A stretch of DNA of 64,000 nucleotides, from positions 1,757,939 through 1,821,938 of the forward strand of contig NW_022985553.1 of the NCBI RefSeq assembly GCF_010093815.1. The letters run 5' to 3'. A program made the translations under genes and the position numbers. This document shows positions 1 through 11,063 of the stretch, piece after piece; position 1 is the stretch's first letter, and each line of letters opens with the position of its first letter. Below the pieces are notes generated by a model. The model was not told the DNA's origin and searched no databases. It saw nothing but the letters and a program-made list of their open reading frames with translations. Origin of the DNA: Pseudovirgaria hyperparasitica (taxonomy: Eukaryota; Ascomycota; Dothideomycetes; Acrospermales; Acrospermaceae).

Positions 1-1706
1 CGCATCGTTTCTTTCTACACTCGAGTCCGAGATAATCTTCTTTTTCGCATGCAAGTTTTCCCTCTTTCCGTTTGATAGATATCTCATTATGCCTACAGGG
101 CATAGTTATGAGTGTGTCTTCGCTACTATGTGTCTATGTCTGGTTAAGTAGCTCTTTGATGCTGAATAGCTCTCTATATGTCAAATACACATAGTCTTGA
201 CCCTCTCTTCCATCTTTCAAAGGTATGGGTGGTATGGATATGATATTCCGCATATTTTTCCGGATCCTAAGCTCGCTCTATGGTCCTCGCTGGTATGTTC
301 GCGGAAGAAAGGGAGGTAACCGGTGGATTTGACTGTCGTGATTTGTTATCCGCACTCGAAATAAGACGGGTCGAACGAATATTTGACGTGAGGACACGTT
401 GGGCGTGATAAAACGGGATAAGGGCTACAGCACTGCCAATAGTCAGTATTTAAATGCGAACCTCCTCTTCGTTGTCTGATTCTACTTTGTCCTGCACATG
501 TCCTATTCCTTCGTTAGTAGTGTTTCGAAAAGGCCATAAGTTGGGATGTTGAGCTGTTCGGTCGACTTCAGCATCAACGCTGTCGAGAATAGAAAAGGAA
601 AGAATCGCAGTACATCCCCAGATATATCACACCTACGTAGAGCTGTGTCCGTTCGAGCGGTGCGTGTATAGTCGAGGCTCGCCTGAGGAGAAGGACGCGC
701 CTAGGTCGGAGTAAAGCAAAACGCATGGATCAACATTGTTGATGAAACACCCATCATCTACTGTATTTAGTGTGAAATGAACAAAGACTGAGCTCTGCGC
801 GTCTCGGGACCAGTACATGCAGATATTGAATTTATATAATGATCAGAAACATAGGGGTACTACCAACAGCAGCAAAGAAGCAATAAAAAGTAAATCATCC
901 AATTCTGTTAACAGAGAAATAAAAGACATGCTCAGATAATTGAATCCATGAAGTTCTGTCTCCCTGGGCTAATAATTTCTGATTGGGGTGGTAACTCATG
1001 ATTCGGACACTCTGCCACATACTCAATTACAATTTCTAAAAGATGAGTTGTTATATAGCCGATGCTGTAATATGGCATGAATCTCTCGCTGTCTGTGTGC
1101 TCGGTGTTTGTATGGGTGGGACGAACTGTGAATGAATACGAGCATTTTGTGACAAGCACATGGTTGTCTGGCTGCGACGTGAAAGTAGAGCAGATACAGG
1201 ACATCTCAAGCTACAACGATCATGACAGCTTGTCTCCAAAATACAATGTCCCTACACAATACCTAAGTATGTTGTTTGACTAATGACGTGTTGGTCACTC
1301 ATGAAAATCCTTCTAAGGAGAAGTTGTGTCTTCGTTCTCTCGCAGCATCCGGCGAAATATCTAGCAAGAACCATGAAAGTTAAGAGACACTACCATCCAA
1401 GCAAGTAAGCAGTACTTCTGTCATTCAGATCTCATATACATAGCATACTTTCACTATTCGAGTTGCTAGTCTCTTACTGGCCCTCGACCAGGCAGACCAT
1501 GCCTATTGCAGGCAATTGTCTGCTATTGGCCCATTCATCCCACAGCTTTATCCTGATGGAGTGTGCGAGGTAATATACATGGAGATAGGAGATTTGCCGG
1601 ATTTAACACTCCTATATAGCTTATGTTATGTGAGCTCTTTCCATTATGCCACATCTATATAAGCTATCTACAAAATCCGCTATTCATGGTATCACTCACA
1701 GCTTCT
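1..1706. other. intergenic stretch, no convincing gene
   Basis: No frame has the codon bias, length or splice pattern of the genes that follow. The longest open stretch is 90 codons on the minus strand (932-1204); it matches no family I recognise and is probably chance. Base composition is normal (CpA and TpG are present), so this is not RIP-affected DNA. Confidence 0.6.
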
Positions 1707-1714
1707 TATAAATA
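1707..1714 (+). promoter_or_regulatory. TATA box of the SDR gene
   Basis: TATAAATA lies 48 bp upstream of the ATG at 1762, a usual distance for a fungal core promoter. Confidence 0.5.
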
Positions 1715-1761
1715 TCAAAAACCCCGAAATATTCAATATCAAACCTTTCCAGACTCTAAAG

Positions 1762-2846
1762 ATGTCATCCTCGAGAGCACACGCCCTTGCCCAGCCACGC
1801 AACCTCCCTCTCAATGTCAACGAAACGACCTGCAAAGACCGCACGTATATCGTCACTGGCGCCAATGTCGGCCTTGGTCTTGAAACAACACGCCATCTCG
1901 TTGCGGCTGGAGCATCTAAAGTAATCATGGCCGTGCGTAGTCCTACCGCCGGTGCCTCTGCGCTCGCGGACATTGAAGCTAGTACTTCGACCAGTGGAGT
2001 TGCAGAGGTCTGGCATCTCGATTTATCCAGCTTCGCCTCGGTGCGTGAGTTTGCTGCACGGGTAATCGAAGAGCTTGGACAGATTGACGCTGTGATTGAA
2101 AACGCGGCTGTGGCGATTGAAGGCACACGCGCGGAGGGATATCCGACCACTCTGACCGTGAACGTGCTGAGTACAATGTTACTGGCGGTGTTACTGCTTC
2201 CCAAATTGAGGTCCGATGCAGTGAAGTATGGATATGTGCCGCGGGTTAGCATTGTCACGAGTGGAACGGCTTTCGATATCCGAGAGGCGTGGGAGAGGGT
2301 CAGAGGGGATGCGATTGGGGAGAATAGTAAAGACGAGGGGATGGCAATGTGAGGTCAATTACACGTTGAGCTATCGAGTTTGTGCTGATTATTAGCCAGG
2401 TACCCCATGTCAAAGCTCCTTGAGATCCTCTCAGTGCGCGAGATCGCGCGACTGCTTCCTGTCGCACGAGGAAAAGTGGTCATCAATTTGATTAATCCGG
2501 GCCTTTGCGTAACAAGCCTGTGTCGGAATGGGAGCCCTGAGTTGAAGGAGGGTATAAGGCAGTTGTGGGAGAAGTGTGGTCGTTCTGCAGAATGTGGTAG
2601 TCGGACGCTTCTCGCAGGGGCAGTGGCTGGTGAGGATAGTCATGGTGTCTATATGAATGACTGCGGCCTAGCAGAGTAAGTCGACTCCCTGAGATAAAAA
2701 AAAGGACATACTACTAATCGGCAATCCGCAGTGAATTGGTGCCAGAGTGGATAGACGACACTGCAAGTAAGCAATGCTGGGATAGTGTGGCCAAGGAGCT
2801 TGAGAAGATTGTTCCAGGCTGTGTGGCGAAGGCCTTAAGGTATTGA
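1762..2846 (+). CDS. short-chain dehydrogenase/reductase (SDR), 325 aa, 3 exons
   Basis: NAD(P)-dependent oxidoreductase of the Rossmann-fold SDR family; substrate unknown. Exons are 1762-2348, 2400-2675 and 2732-2846. Introns of 51 and 56 bp start GTGAGG and GTAAGT, and both have CTRAY-like branch sites (CTGAT, CTAAT). The first splice joins residue 196 directly to the catalytic Y-P-M-S-K motif (Tyr197, Lys201), which supports the model. The cofactor motif T-G-A-N-V-G-L-G is at residues 32-39 and the catalytic Ser is probably Ser167 in V-T-S-G. The usual N-N-A-G motif reads E-N-A-A, a variant. The Ser-to-Tyr spacing (30 residues) is longer than in classical SDRs but common in fungal homologues that act on secondary metabolites. 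No signal peptide is seen. The convergent neighbour is a transcription regulator. Confidence 0.9.
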
Positions 2847-2902
2847 TGTATGCGTGCTTTGGGCTAGAGTAGTTTCCCATGTCCCTTCGGAGAGGTCCGA
2901 AT

Positions 2903-4513
2903 TCATCGAACCATTTCATACATATTGATTCTTCTAAACCAAGAGCAAGCTTGCATTTCATAGAAGTGTTGGATCCAAGGAAATTGGCTTAGAATCGTTC
3001 TCGTATCATCCCAGGTGCTTATCTCTAACTCATGAATCAAGCTTGAAGCTCTCGGGAGCAGCAACGCATCATCGACAGCATCTTGCAAGCCAGTGATCTT
3101 GCTCATGAACAGAACCCATAAGGTGAGCTCCTTGGGTACACTGACTTCTAGACTTTCCACACAAATGTCTCGAACAAGCTGTGATAGATGTGTATTATGC
3201 ACCTCACGGCCAAATCCGTTCAACAGGGCGCTAATGATCATTACAGAACCCAGATGTACTAGGCTCTGAGAGGCGGGCTTGTATCCGGAAGGTATTAGTG
3301 GTGCATACTGCAATAGCCGATGACCAAGCCAGACGTGGCTTGTCATGAATTGTGCCGATGAAAGCTTTGTGTGATTGCCAGAACTGGCTTTGTTGACGAG
3401 ACCCGACAGGATGTACATTCGTTCCCAAAGATAGAGGAGTTCAGGATCCAGGACCCTCAGTGTTCCACCCACGTTAGCGGGCAGTAGTTCGGAGTATGCC
3501 TCGGTATGTTGAAGATTCAGTCCATTCGTGTTTTCTTGAATCTCTAGCCAATCAATATCTATGCTCGGGATAGAAGCAGACCGTAAAGCATAGGCTAAGC
3601 TAGACCTGCGACTCTATTAGTCTTATTACACTTAGGTAGCCCTGAAGTAAAAACCTAAGTATCTTCAACATCAATTGGGGATCTTCAGAGCCAACTCGGA
3701 AGACACCACCGCGGATCTCTATCATTCGCAAAACGCCCTGAACGTGTACGGCGCCATGATCATAGCGTCCTTGCACAGCGTCATATGTTGACAATCCTAG
3801 AGTTGCAGCGATGGTAGTATTGGTGACACCCGTACTACGAGAAATGCGCTCGTTGATCAGGTGGAGTGACTGCGTAATATGGTGAATACCGTTAAGAGTA
3901 CGAGTCAGTGACCTGGATTCAACGAAGATCGCTATGATGCAATGGTAGCCTTGAGTTACGTATATTGTATCAGTCGGTGTCTTGGCAGTGATCCATAGCG
4001 GTATAACATACATGCTTGATCCATAAGCATCAGTCGGAGAAAGTCTGTAGAGTAATTTGCGTCGTTGACAGAAAGAGCATGGGACAAGGCAGGCTGGAGT
4101 TTCGGCACTTTCATGAAAGCTAGGGCTAAGATGAAGTTAGTAGAATGTGATTATGTGTCTTAATGGATGTCTACCGGACCTTCATACGTGAGTGCTCTAT
4201 CTCCAGGGGCTATCTTGATAGGAAGATTCAATATGGAGAGGCTGTCGCCGATGATGCGTTCGACCTGTGTGGGCGTGCTTTGGGACTCTCCATCGGCATC
4301 CATATTGTGCTGTGCACTCTGTACAGGAGAACAAGAGCCAGAACTGACGATAGGAAGGAGCTTTGATCTAGGCTGGTGTTGTAGGCTCCTGAGATAGGAT
4401 GGCCGGTTGACCTTTCGACCGATATTGTGCCCCTTTGCTGCACGCCGACGTATAGTAGATCTGGCTTTGGCATCAACCTCGCCATTACTGCTATTGATAT
4501 AGATCCATTCCAT
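2903..4513 (-). CDS. fungal-specific transcription regulator (Fungal_trans_2 type), 481 aa, 4 exons
   Basis: Likely nuclear regulator. Exons in transcription order are 4513-4180, 4125-4012, 3949-3655 and 3605-2903. Introns 2 and 3 (62 and 49 bp) have clear GTATGT/CAAG and GTTTTT/GCAG borders. Intron 1 (54 bp) has a good branch site and TTAG acceptor but a weak GTCCGG donor; an alternative is GTAGAC with a later acceptor, which would drop about 12 residues. The N-terminus (M-E-W-I-Y-I-N-S-S, then the basic stretch T-I-R-R-R-A-A-K) and the middle segments L-I-N-E-R-I-S and R-M-I-E-I-R-G-G are typical of this family. There is no Zn2Cys6 cluster, as in many members with this N-terminus. It is divergent from the transporter gene, so the two may be co-regulated; that is inference. 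Confidence 0.82.
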
Positions 4514-4753
4514 ATTGGTGCGATGCTGTCGATATAATCACAACCCATCTGTGTTAAGATGTTGCGGTTCTCATATCAAAGTCCGTTAGCTTGCCTATCT
4601 CCGGGCCTGGCTGTCTTAGCAAGAAGAACCAATGGGAGACTGGCAACTCAAAGTGGTTAAGTGCTGACTGGACGAGGGCAAAACCGAACAAGCTCTTCCG
4701 GAAGATATGGCAAGCTTGCATGTGAGCGTGTTTCTTCTTTTGTCATTCGCGCT

Positions 4754-4794
4754 GTTGGTGTTGATGTTCATGTCGATGTTGATGTCGATGTCGG
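4754..4794. repeat. imperfect GTYGAT hexamer microsatellite
   Basis: Six to seven units of GTTGAT/GTCGAT-like hexamers lie in the divergent promoter region between the regulator and the transporter. No gene is supported in 4514-5343; the open stretch at 4661-5014 is low-complexity. Confidence 0.6.
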
Positions 4795-5121
4795 GGTCCA
4801 ATTTTCATTTTTCAGTATGCACTGTCCTCGTGTTACAATTACAATAGTAGGTGGACTGATCGTGACGCTCGGAGTCTCGCTCAACAGCTATGTCCTTTTC
4901 AGCTTTGTATCCATCCCCATCCATACAAGGGGTATTCGGCAGATGCTAACCAGATGCAGCTGCGTCGCACTAAAAAAAAAGCGGGTGACCTGTGACCGTA
5001 GCTACGCCATATAGACTTAGAATTACGCACATTCTCCTAAAACACCTACACGACACAAGGAAGAAACCGACGCGCTACGACAACCCATCACCGAACACGT
5101 CAACTTTGCATCCGTTGCTTC

Positions 5122-5127
5122 TATAAA
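5122..5127 (+). promoter_or_regulatory. possible TATA box of the transporter gene
   Basis: TATAAA is 217 bp upstream of the chosen ATG. If used, it gives a leader of nearly 200 nt containing two tiny upstream ORFs. Confidence 0.35.
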
Positions 5128-5226
5128 TCCACCACATATTGTATTCTGCACACAGCAGTTAGCCGTCCTGCAATAAAGCAGGAGATCAACAGCGGCACAA
5201 CCATAGAAAGAAACAACCCCGTCAGG

Positions 5227-5281
5227 ATGTTTAATTGATCACCCTACATCAGCAAATCCCTTGTACGCGATGTCACTCTAG
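5227..5281 (+). promoter_or_regulatory. two minimal upstream ORFs before the transporter
   Basis: ATG TTT AAT TGA (5227-5238) and ATG TCA CTC TAG (5270-5281) precede the ATG at 5344. Each encodes three residues. If the transcript starts at the upstream TATA, a scanning ribosome meets both first, so translation of the transporter could be damped. This is inferred from position only. Confidence 0.35.
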
Positions 5282-5343
5282 TGGCTCACGTTGTATCATC
5301 TCGCCCACTGTTCCCTGGAGCCCTGCTATCTCATATACTCGCA

Positions 5344-7459
5344 ATGGTCACTTCTGGAGGGCTGAAACTGTTGCGTTCCACATGGCAAGCCTGGAAGAAG
5401 CTTATCGGCCAGCCTGATAATCTGCATGAAGCATTTGTCCGGACGGAGAACCAAAGAGGCGTATATATCGAGTTAGACCAGAGCGACCGAGATGATGTTG
5501 AATTGTATGACATGGCGAATCATGGGCAACCAGCGGCTGAGTACGTATCTGTGTTTCATCATTGTCTTTGTTGTCAAAAAGCTTAGGCAGCGGGGTTCGG
5601 TCACATGTCACAAATATATATATTGCTGTATCACACTGATATAGAAAGGCACTTACTGGGAACAGATCGCATGGCACCAGAACTATATCGCGACGAGAGT
5701 ATAACCGAGCTGTGTATGGTGATTCTATAGCAGAGGGATCCTTCGACAGCAAGCCGTCATTGCCCGATAACTCCACAGTCGACGAACCGACAGAAGATGA
5801 AAAACATACACTTCGTAAAGTGCCAGACAAACTGCCGCACAGCGCCTTCATGGTTGCTATCGTTGAGCTATGTGAACGGTCAGCCTTCTATGGCCTTTCT
5901 GGCCCATTCCAAAACTACATTGCAAACAAATACCACGACCCCAACGGTCTCCCTGGCGCAATCGGGTTGAATCAAGCCGGTGCAACAGGTCTGACTAACT
6001 TCTTTCAGGTACGTAGTGCAATTCTATCAACATCTCTTGCATCTAACAGAACCAGTTCTGGTGCTATATCACTCCTATCATTGGTGCTGTTGTTGCAGAC
6101 CAGTATCTCGGCAAGTACCTCACTATCGTTTACTTTTCCGTCATTTACATCGCCGGCCTGATAATTCTCTTCGTCACATCTCTTCCCTTCGTCATCGAGC
6201 GTGGAGCCGCTCTTGGTGGTCTCATCGCAGCGATGGCTGTCATCGGCCTGGGTACAGGCGGCATCAAAGCTAATGTGTCCCCACTCATTGCCGAGCAATA
6301 TACAAACACTCGCGCTACCATCCGCGTGCTCAAGTCCGGCGAACGTGTGATCGTAGATCCGGCCATCACCATCCAGAGGATATATATGATATTCTACCTG
6401 TGCATCAACCTCGGCTCGCTTTCGCCCATCATCACAACCAACCTAGAAAAACACGTCGGTTTTTGGAGTGCATACCTCGTCCCCCTGAAACTCTTCGTTC
6501 TCGGCTTTTTCGTCCTCATCTCCGGCAAGAAACACTACGTCGTACGCCCTCCACGCGGCTCCATTATCATCGACTGTTTCCACGCCCTCCTCATCGCCCT
6601 ACGCAATCACGGTGATATCGACGCTGCGCGTCCCTCGACACTTCCCGGGCGTTCCGTAAACTGGGACGAACAATTCATCTCGGAGCTCAAAATTGCGATC
6701 GCTGGGTGCAAGGTATTTCTCTTCTACCCGTTCTACTGGGTTGTCTGTATCCAAATGAGCAACAACTTCGTGTCGCAAGCCGGTCAAATGGAGCTACACG
6801 GCATCCCCAATGATGTCATGCAGAACATCGACCCAATCACCATCATCATCTTTATTCCTATCCTCGACCGCGTCGTATACCCGGCACTGCGCAGGCTTGG
6901 TATCCAATTCAAGCCCATGACACGCATCTTCTTCGGCTTTCTTCTCGGAAGTGCCGCAATGGCGTATGCCGCCGTCGTGCAGCATATGATATACAGCCGT
7001 GCACCATGCTATGACACGCCCCTCGTGTGCACTGCGGGCCTCAATGTGGACGGCTCGTACGCGCCAAATAAGATCCACGTTGCGGCGCAGACCCCTGCGT
7101 ACTTTTTTATCGCGCTGTCCGAGATCTTCGCTGCTGTCACAGGGCTTGAATATGCATTCACCAAAGCGCCTACTAGTCTCAAATCGTTCGTCATGAGTCT
7201 GTTCCTGCTGACAAATGCATTTGGGGCGGCATTGGCGGCGGCGATCAGTCCACTGAGTGTAGATCCGAAACTGGTATGGATGTATGCGGGGTTGAGTGTT
7301 GCCTGTTTTGTAGCGGGGATGGTCTTCTGGAGGCTGTACAGTAGGTATAATAGTACGGAGGAGGAGTGCAGCGAATTAGAAAAGATACCAAAGAGCCCGG
7401 AACCATTCCGAGTGACGAGACGGAGCTTTGAGGATTCGAGAGAAGACAGGGAGGAGTGA
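5344..7459 (+). CDS. POT/PTR2 family proton-coupled oligopeptide transporter, about 642 aa, 3 exons
   Basis: Plasma-membrane major-facilitator protein that imports di/tripeptides or related small molecules with protons. Exons are 5344-5540, 5681-6008 and 6056-7459. Intron 2 (47 bp, GTACGT...CCAG) is certain because it restores F-F-Q / F-W-C-Y-I. Intron 1 starts GTACGT; its acceptor may be at 5665 instead of 5680 (five residues more). Family marks are P-T-E-D-E-K-H-T-L-R before helix 1, the E-L-C-E-R proton-coupling motif, the PTR2 signature G-L-G-T-G-G-I-K-A-N-V, and F-Y-P-F-Y-W in helix 7. The C-terminal tail is charged. Start choice is the weakest point: the N-terminal 65 residues have no known domain. 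It diverges from the regulator at 2903-4513. Confidence 0.88.
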
Positions 7460-7761
7460 GTTTGTGGAGACAGTAAAATCCTTCCGACTTCTAGGAGAAT
7501 TATTGGCTACAATACTCTCTCAATCGCCTGAAGCTTAAACGTCTGGTGACACATGTAGCATTGCTGCTAGAATTATCATTCATAAGACATACATTTGTCC
7601 TCTTATATGTATCAATCATCCGGACTGGTATATGAATAGTATAGTCCTCTTGCGTTATACATTGATCTGCACAACGATCATAAATTGCTCCGGCTAAGCG
7701 GCCCCGCATCCCTGCAGTATCCTTAGCATGACTAATCACTCACCATCAGGAGCTGTAGTCC
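7460..7761. other. intergenic region between convergent genes
   Basis: Shared 3' region of the transporter (plus) and hydrolase (minus). Nothing else can be supported; a short minus frame at 7500-7739 has no coding character. Confidence 0.5.
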
Positions 7762-8613
7762 CTACTGTATATCCGATAAAAACTTTATTATGTCGTTGGC
7801 CACTTTATCAGGCTTCTCAACGACGATCCAGTGCCCGCACTGCTCGTACACTTCCAGCCTCTTCTTTCCTTCTGGAGTTCCTAGCTCTTTATGTATTCGT
7901 TCACTCATGGCTTTTGGCGCTGCGTAATCTGAGTCACCAGCGATGATCAACACCGGCTGTTTAATGTCGCCGAATCGTGGCGGCTGAGCGCTTGCAATGA
8001 CCCTACAATTCGAGATGTAACCTTCTGCCGTGTTGCCGAGAATAAGTTCGCGGATGAACGCTCGTACGAGAGGATGTGTGGAGGGATGCGTTGCTGCTTC
8101 AGGGACAGTGTTGGCCATGGCTTCTATACCAGAATCTTGCACGGTCGCGATGCGCTTCTCAAAGATTGGGGCGAGATCTGGACTAGGATAGACACTGCCG
8201 ATGAGGACGGCTGAGGAGAAGCGTGTAGGATGAGAAGCGGCGAGGTGAGCGGCGATGAATCTGGAGAGAAGATTAAGCATATGAGAACTATTCCGTGTGA
8301 ATAGAACATACCCGCTCATGCTATGCCCGACAACAACAGCTCTCTCAATTTTGAGTGCGTCCATGAGCCCGACAACGTTTGCTGAAAGACTGTCTCTACT
8401 CTGTTCGACCTGTGTGTATGAACTACGACCGGCCCCGGTGTGGTCTGGGGCGATGCATCGATATCCATTCTTCGCGAGCTCTGGTATGATAGCATGGTAA
8501 TAGTTCTGAGAAGAGCCGAGGCCATGAAGCAGAACAAGTGTCTCGCGAGTGGATTCGCTCAATGCTGTATCGGAGTAGTGGACTCGTGTGGAGTTCACCA
8601 GAAGGAAAGGCAT
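7762..8613 (-). CDS. alpha/beta hydrolase, 266 aa, 2 exons
   Basis: Single-domain alpha/beta-hydrolase (esterase or C-C hydrolase group); substrate unknown, probably cytosolic as no signal peptide is seen. Start is the ATG at 8611-8613 (M-P-F-L-L-V-N). Exons are 8613-8312 and 8260-7762. The 51-bp intron (GTATGT...CTCCAG) is supported because splicing gives G-H-S-M-S-G-F-I-A-A-H-L, the normal nucleophile elbow and following helix. Nucleophile Ser98 lies in G-H-S-M-S-G, acid Asp210 or Asp212 in G-D-S-D, and His244 in C-G-H-W. The oxyanion strand H-G-L-G-S-S is near residue 30. The intron is a multiple of three and has no stop, so retention would insert 17 residues at the active site. Confidence 0.9.
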   Translation of the reverse strand: MPFLLVNSTRVHYSDTALSESTRETLVLLHGLGSSQNYYHAIIPELAKNGYRCIAPDHTGAGRSSYTQVEQSRDSLSANVVGLMDALKIERAVVVGHSMSGYVLFTRNSSHMLNLLSRFIAAHLAASHPTRFSSAVLIGSVYPSPDLAPIFEKRIATVQDSGIEAMANTVPEAATHPSTHPLVRAFIRELILGNTAEGYISNCRVIASAQPPRFGDIKQPVLIIAGDSDYAAPKAMSERIHKELGTPEGKKRLEVYEQCGHWIVVEKPDKVANDIIKFLSDIQ

Positions 8614-8894
8614 TTCAGATAGGCTGATGGACCAAGAAGGGTGAAGCAATTGAATATACTATGGCGAAGGTGCATTGTTGACATGACGTCTGGAAGGACT
8701 GACACCGGGAGCTAGTCACTTTTGGGCCGAGGGGTATTGCAGACCAAGGCTAACCAGATTCATCGAAACACCACGCATCGCCCTGACTAGGCCGTATGCG
8801 GTGTATGTTGAGAACTTTGCTGGCTTCAATCTAAGAAGCGTCTTACCCATAGTACCGACTATAGCAATCGAGTTGCTCGATACGATCACTCAGT
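8614..8894. promoter_or_regulatory. bidirectional promoter region
   Basis: These 281 bp separate the start codons of two divergent genes. A CREB/ATF-like TGACGTC is at 8684-8690. No clear TATA box was found. Confidence 0.35.
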
Positions 8895-9962
8895 ATGGCT
8901 AAGCGGGTGGACGCTCCTTTGTCATGGCAAGCCGACCAATTCCAGGACCTTAGTGGCACATCTTCGTCCACTCAAAAATTCGACAACCCGTATGATGTAC
9001 TGATACACGGCTCCAACAACGATGCTGTAAGGGGCCTTCGACCACTGTGGAATCTTGACTGAAACTCAGTTTCATCGTAGGCGCTCATACAAGAACGGTA
9101 CAGCAACCATCGGACGGGTCGAAACCAGCAGCAACGAGCGAAGTTACTGAGCAACGATTTTGCAGGTGTCAGCGTTGATCCAGTTCTATACAACCTAGTC
9201 AATGATTCATCATACAAAGACCCGCGGTATTGCCTTGTCTTTTGGGCCAGGCCAACCCAGCATGTCAAGAATCTTATCAAGCAGATTCAAGACATGATTG
9301 CTGCAGACTTTCCAAGTGAGCATACTACAGTGGCCCTGACCGTGTACTAAGATAGAGTAGAGTTATGGTTTATGCCCCAAACTTGTCTGCACATGACGAC
9401 TTTGGAGATTACTCACTCCCGCACAGAAGCAGATGTCGCCCAACTCGTGGATGGCATTCTACCTGGAGTCACAGAGCTAACAGACTACACTTTCGATCAT
9501 CGTGCACGCCTGATAAAACCCCTCATGAGCTTTGATGCCTCAGCATTTGCCCTCAGTTTTATTCCAGCCGCCGGTGAAAATCTTTCAGATGGCCGGACGG
9601 CATCAGATGACAAGTACACTTACCATCATCTGCGCCGCGACGTGTATAATCTCTCGAAGAAGCTTGTGGATGTAGATTCGCGATATACTGTACCATCAAG
9701 TCACCTGACTGTTGGTCGCTTCATCGATAAGGATGCTTTCAGCACGGCTGAAGGCACACCCGATGCTGAGAAGATGAAGAAGCTCGTCCAAAAGTTTGAC
9801 GAGATCAATGATTGGCTACAGAGAGAATACTGGCCGACTTCAGATGGTCGTATCAAAGAGGGCGGAGAATGGATCGTCGGACAGACGCAAGGTCTTGATT
9901 TCCGCCGCGGCACACTGTGGTATGGAGGGGGAGCGAGTGTCCGTCTAGGAAAGGGATTCTAG
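8895..9962 (+). CDS. 2H phosphoesterase-fold protein (RNA ligase / cyclic nucleotide phosphodiesterase-like), 322 aa, 3 exons
   Basis: Exons are 8895-9026, 9081-9315 and 9361-9962. Introns are 54 bp (GTAAGG...CGTAG) and 45 bp (GTGAGC...AGTAG, branch TACTAAG). Splicing gives one continuous protein with the two H-x-T motifs of the 2H superfamily: His133-Met-Thr135 in L-H-M-T-T-L-E-I-T-H-S, and His237-Leu-Thr239 in S-S-H-L-T-V-G-R-F. Members act on cyclic or 2'-5' phosphodiester bonds. Widespread fungal relatives share the segments C-L-V-F-W-A-R-P, H-R-A-R-L-I-K-P and the tail G-T-L-W-Y-G-G-G...R-L-G-K-G-F. Both catalytic pairs are intact, so an active enzyme is likely; the substrate is unknown. 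Confidence 0.88.
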
Positions 9963-10394
9963 AGATCATCCTTGATGGTCTCGAAGTCTCGAAGTCCTAA
10001 GAAGAGGTGCTACAGAAGAATTCTAGAGACCCCCTCTAGTTCATCGTGCATCCTGCTCATCGCCATCTCGCTACTAAATGGGGTGGTATACGCAGGAGAT
10101 CTTCACGTCTTCGCTGTAGGCAAATCGTACAGGTATCGCAACCGTCATGCAAGGAGCAATCCCAGGTGATCGAAGCACGCCACTTACTAAATCCAAACTA
10201 TGAGAAAGGACATAATTTCTTGGTGAGACGGTCAAGTGAACGCGGAGGTAGCTCCTGCCAATATGTATTCACTAGAAACACTTTCACCACACTGTTAGCC
10301 ACTGTTCAACAATATTAGAAACTAGTTCAACCTGGTCCGTGGGACTTTGCTCACATGTTACCTCCCAAGCGAGTGATCGAACATCATCTTCACA
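9963..10394. other. intergenic region
   Basis: Nothing is supported here. Base composition is normal. Short open frames at 9972-10318 lack the third-position C bias of the flanking genes. Confidence 0.5.
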
Positions 10395-11063
10395 ATGTAT
10401 GCTACACCATTCTCTGAATGGAAGAACAATCCCTCACCGCACAGACTGTCCGCATATAGGTTCCTCAGTCCTCCCGCCACTGATGTATCTCAACCTCATC
10501 ACCAAGACTCATTCCCAATCGATCACAAGAAACTGAACTTCACCACAAAGCCCAACATGCCTCTACCTCTCGACGACCCCGACTGGGAACAATACTCAAT
10601 CAAACCTGGCGTCCCATTCACGATAGCCAAGTCCACCGATACTATTCACCCCACCGTCCTTGATAATCACACCGACATAATTACCAATGCCCCGCCCTCC
10701 ACAGTCATAAAGTACATCCTCGATTGGCTTTGCCATTTCAAACACATGAACCATCTCTCCAAGCCCGAAGACTTCTTCAAAGCTTTCGATAAGCCCGTAC
10801 GATGCGCCCATAAATGGGAGGATGACCCTGACAGACGGTGTCCTTCATTTTGGGGTAAGGGGCTCAGTATAGGGCGAGAGAGAGTCTTTACGGCGATTCT
10901 GAGCCGGTACGGAGCGGGACTGAGCAAGACACTGGTTGAAAGGAAGGTAACTTGGAATGGTGGTGCAGAGTCGGTAGTAACCATGTACCGTGATCATCGG
11001 CCAGCAGAAATTACAATAAGGAGGTTGAGTCTTGGGCGACATGGAGATTGGATTTGGAATTGA
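10395..11063 (+). CDS. hypothetical protein, 222 aa, probably with a frameshifted C-terminus
   Basis: I do not recognise the family. Third positions are strongly C-rich from about 10557, where a second Met (M-P-L-P-L-D-D-P-D-W) is a good alternative start, giving 168 aa. The first 54 codons are less convincing. The protein has no signal peptide or membrane segment; it has a Trp/Lys/Asp-rich middle and ends G-D-W-I-W-N. One base back, the frame from 11057 to 11113 reads E-L-T-C-E-Q-V-R-M-K-E-L-E-K-A-M-R-E then stop, a charged helix of coding character. So a one-base deletion near 11057 may have removed the natural C-terminus. This is the last gene before the repeat border, 331 bp away. Confidence 0.65.
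   Translation: MYATPFSEWKNNPSPHRLSAYRFLSPPATDVSQPHHQDSFPIDHKKLNFTTKPNMPLPLDDPDWEQYSIKPGVPFTIAKSTDTIHPTVLDNHTDIITNAPPSTVIKYILDWLCHFKHMNHLSKPEDFFKAFDKPVRCAHKWEDDPDRRCPSFWGKGLSIGRERVFTAILSRYGAGLSKTLVERKVTWNGGAESVVTMYRDHRPAEITIRRLSLGRHGDWIWN

Noticed and set aside
932-1204. 90-codon minus-strand gene
   Set aside because: ATG start exists but no codon bias, splice signal or recognised motif.
4661-5014. 117-codon frame in the divergent promoter
   Set aside because: Low-complexity V-D-V-D-V from the microsatellite and no codon bias.
8614-8649. Hydrolase start upstream at 8649
   Set aside because: That start would be TTG; the ATG at 8613 gives the normal N-terminus of the family.
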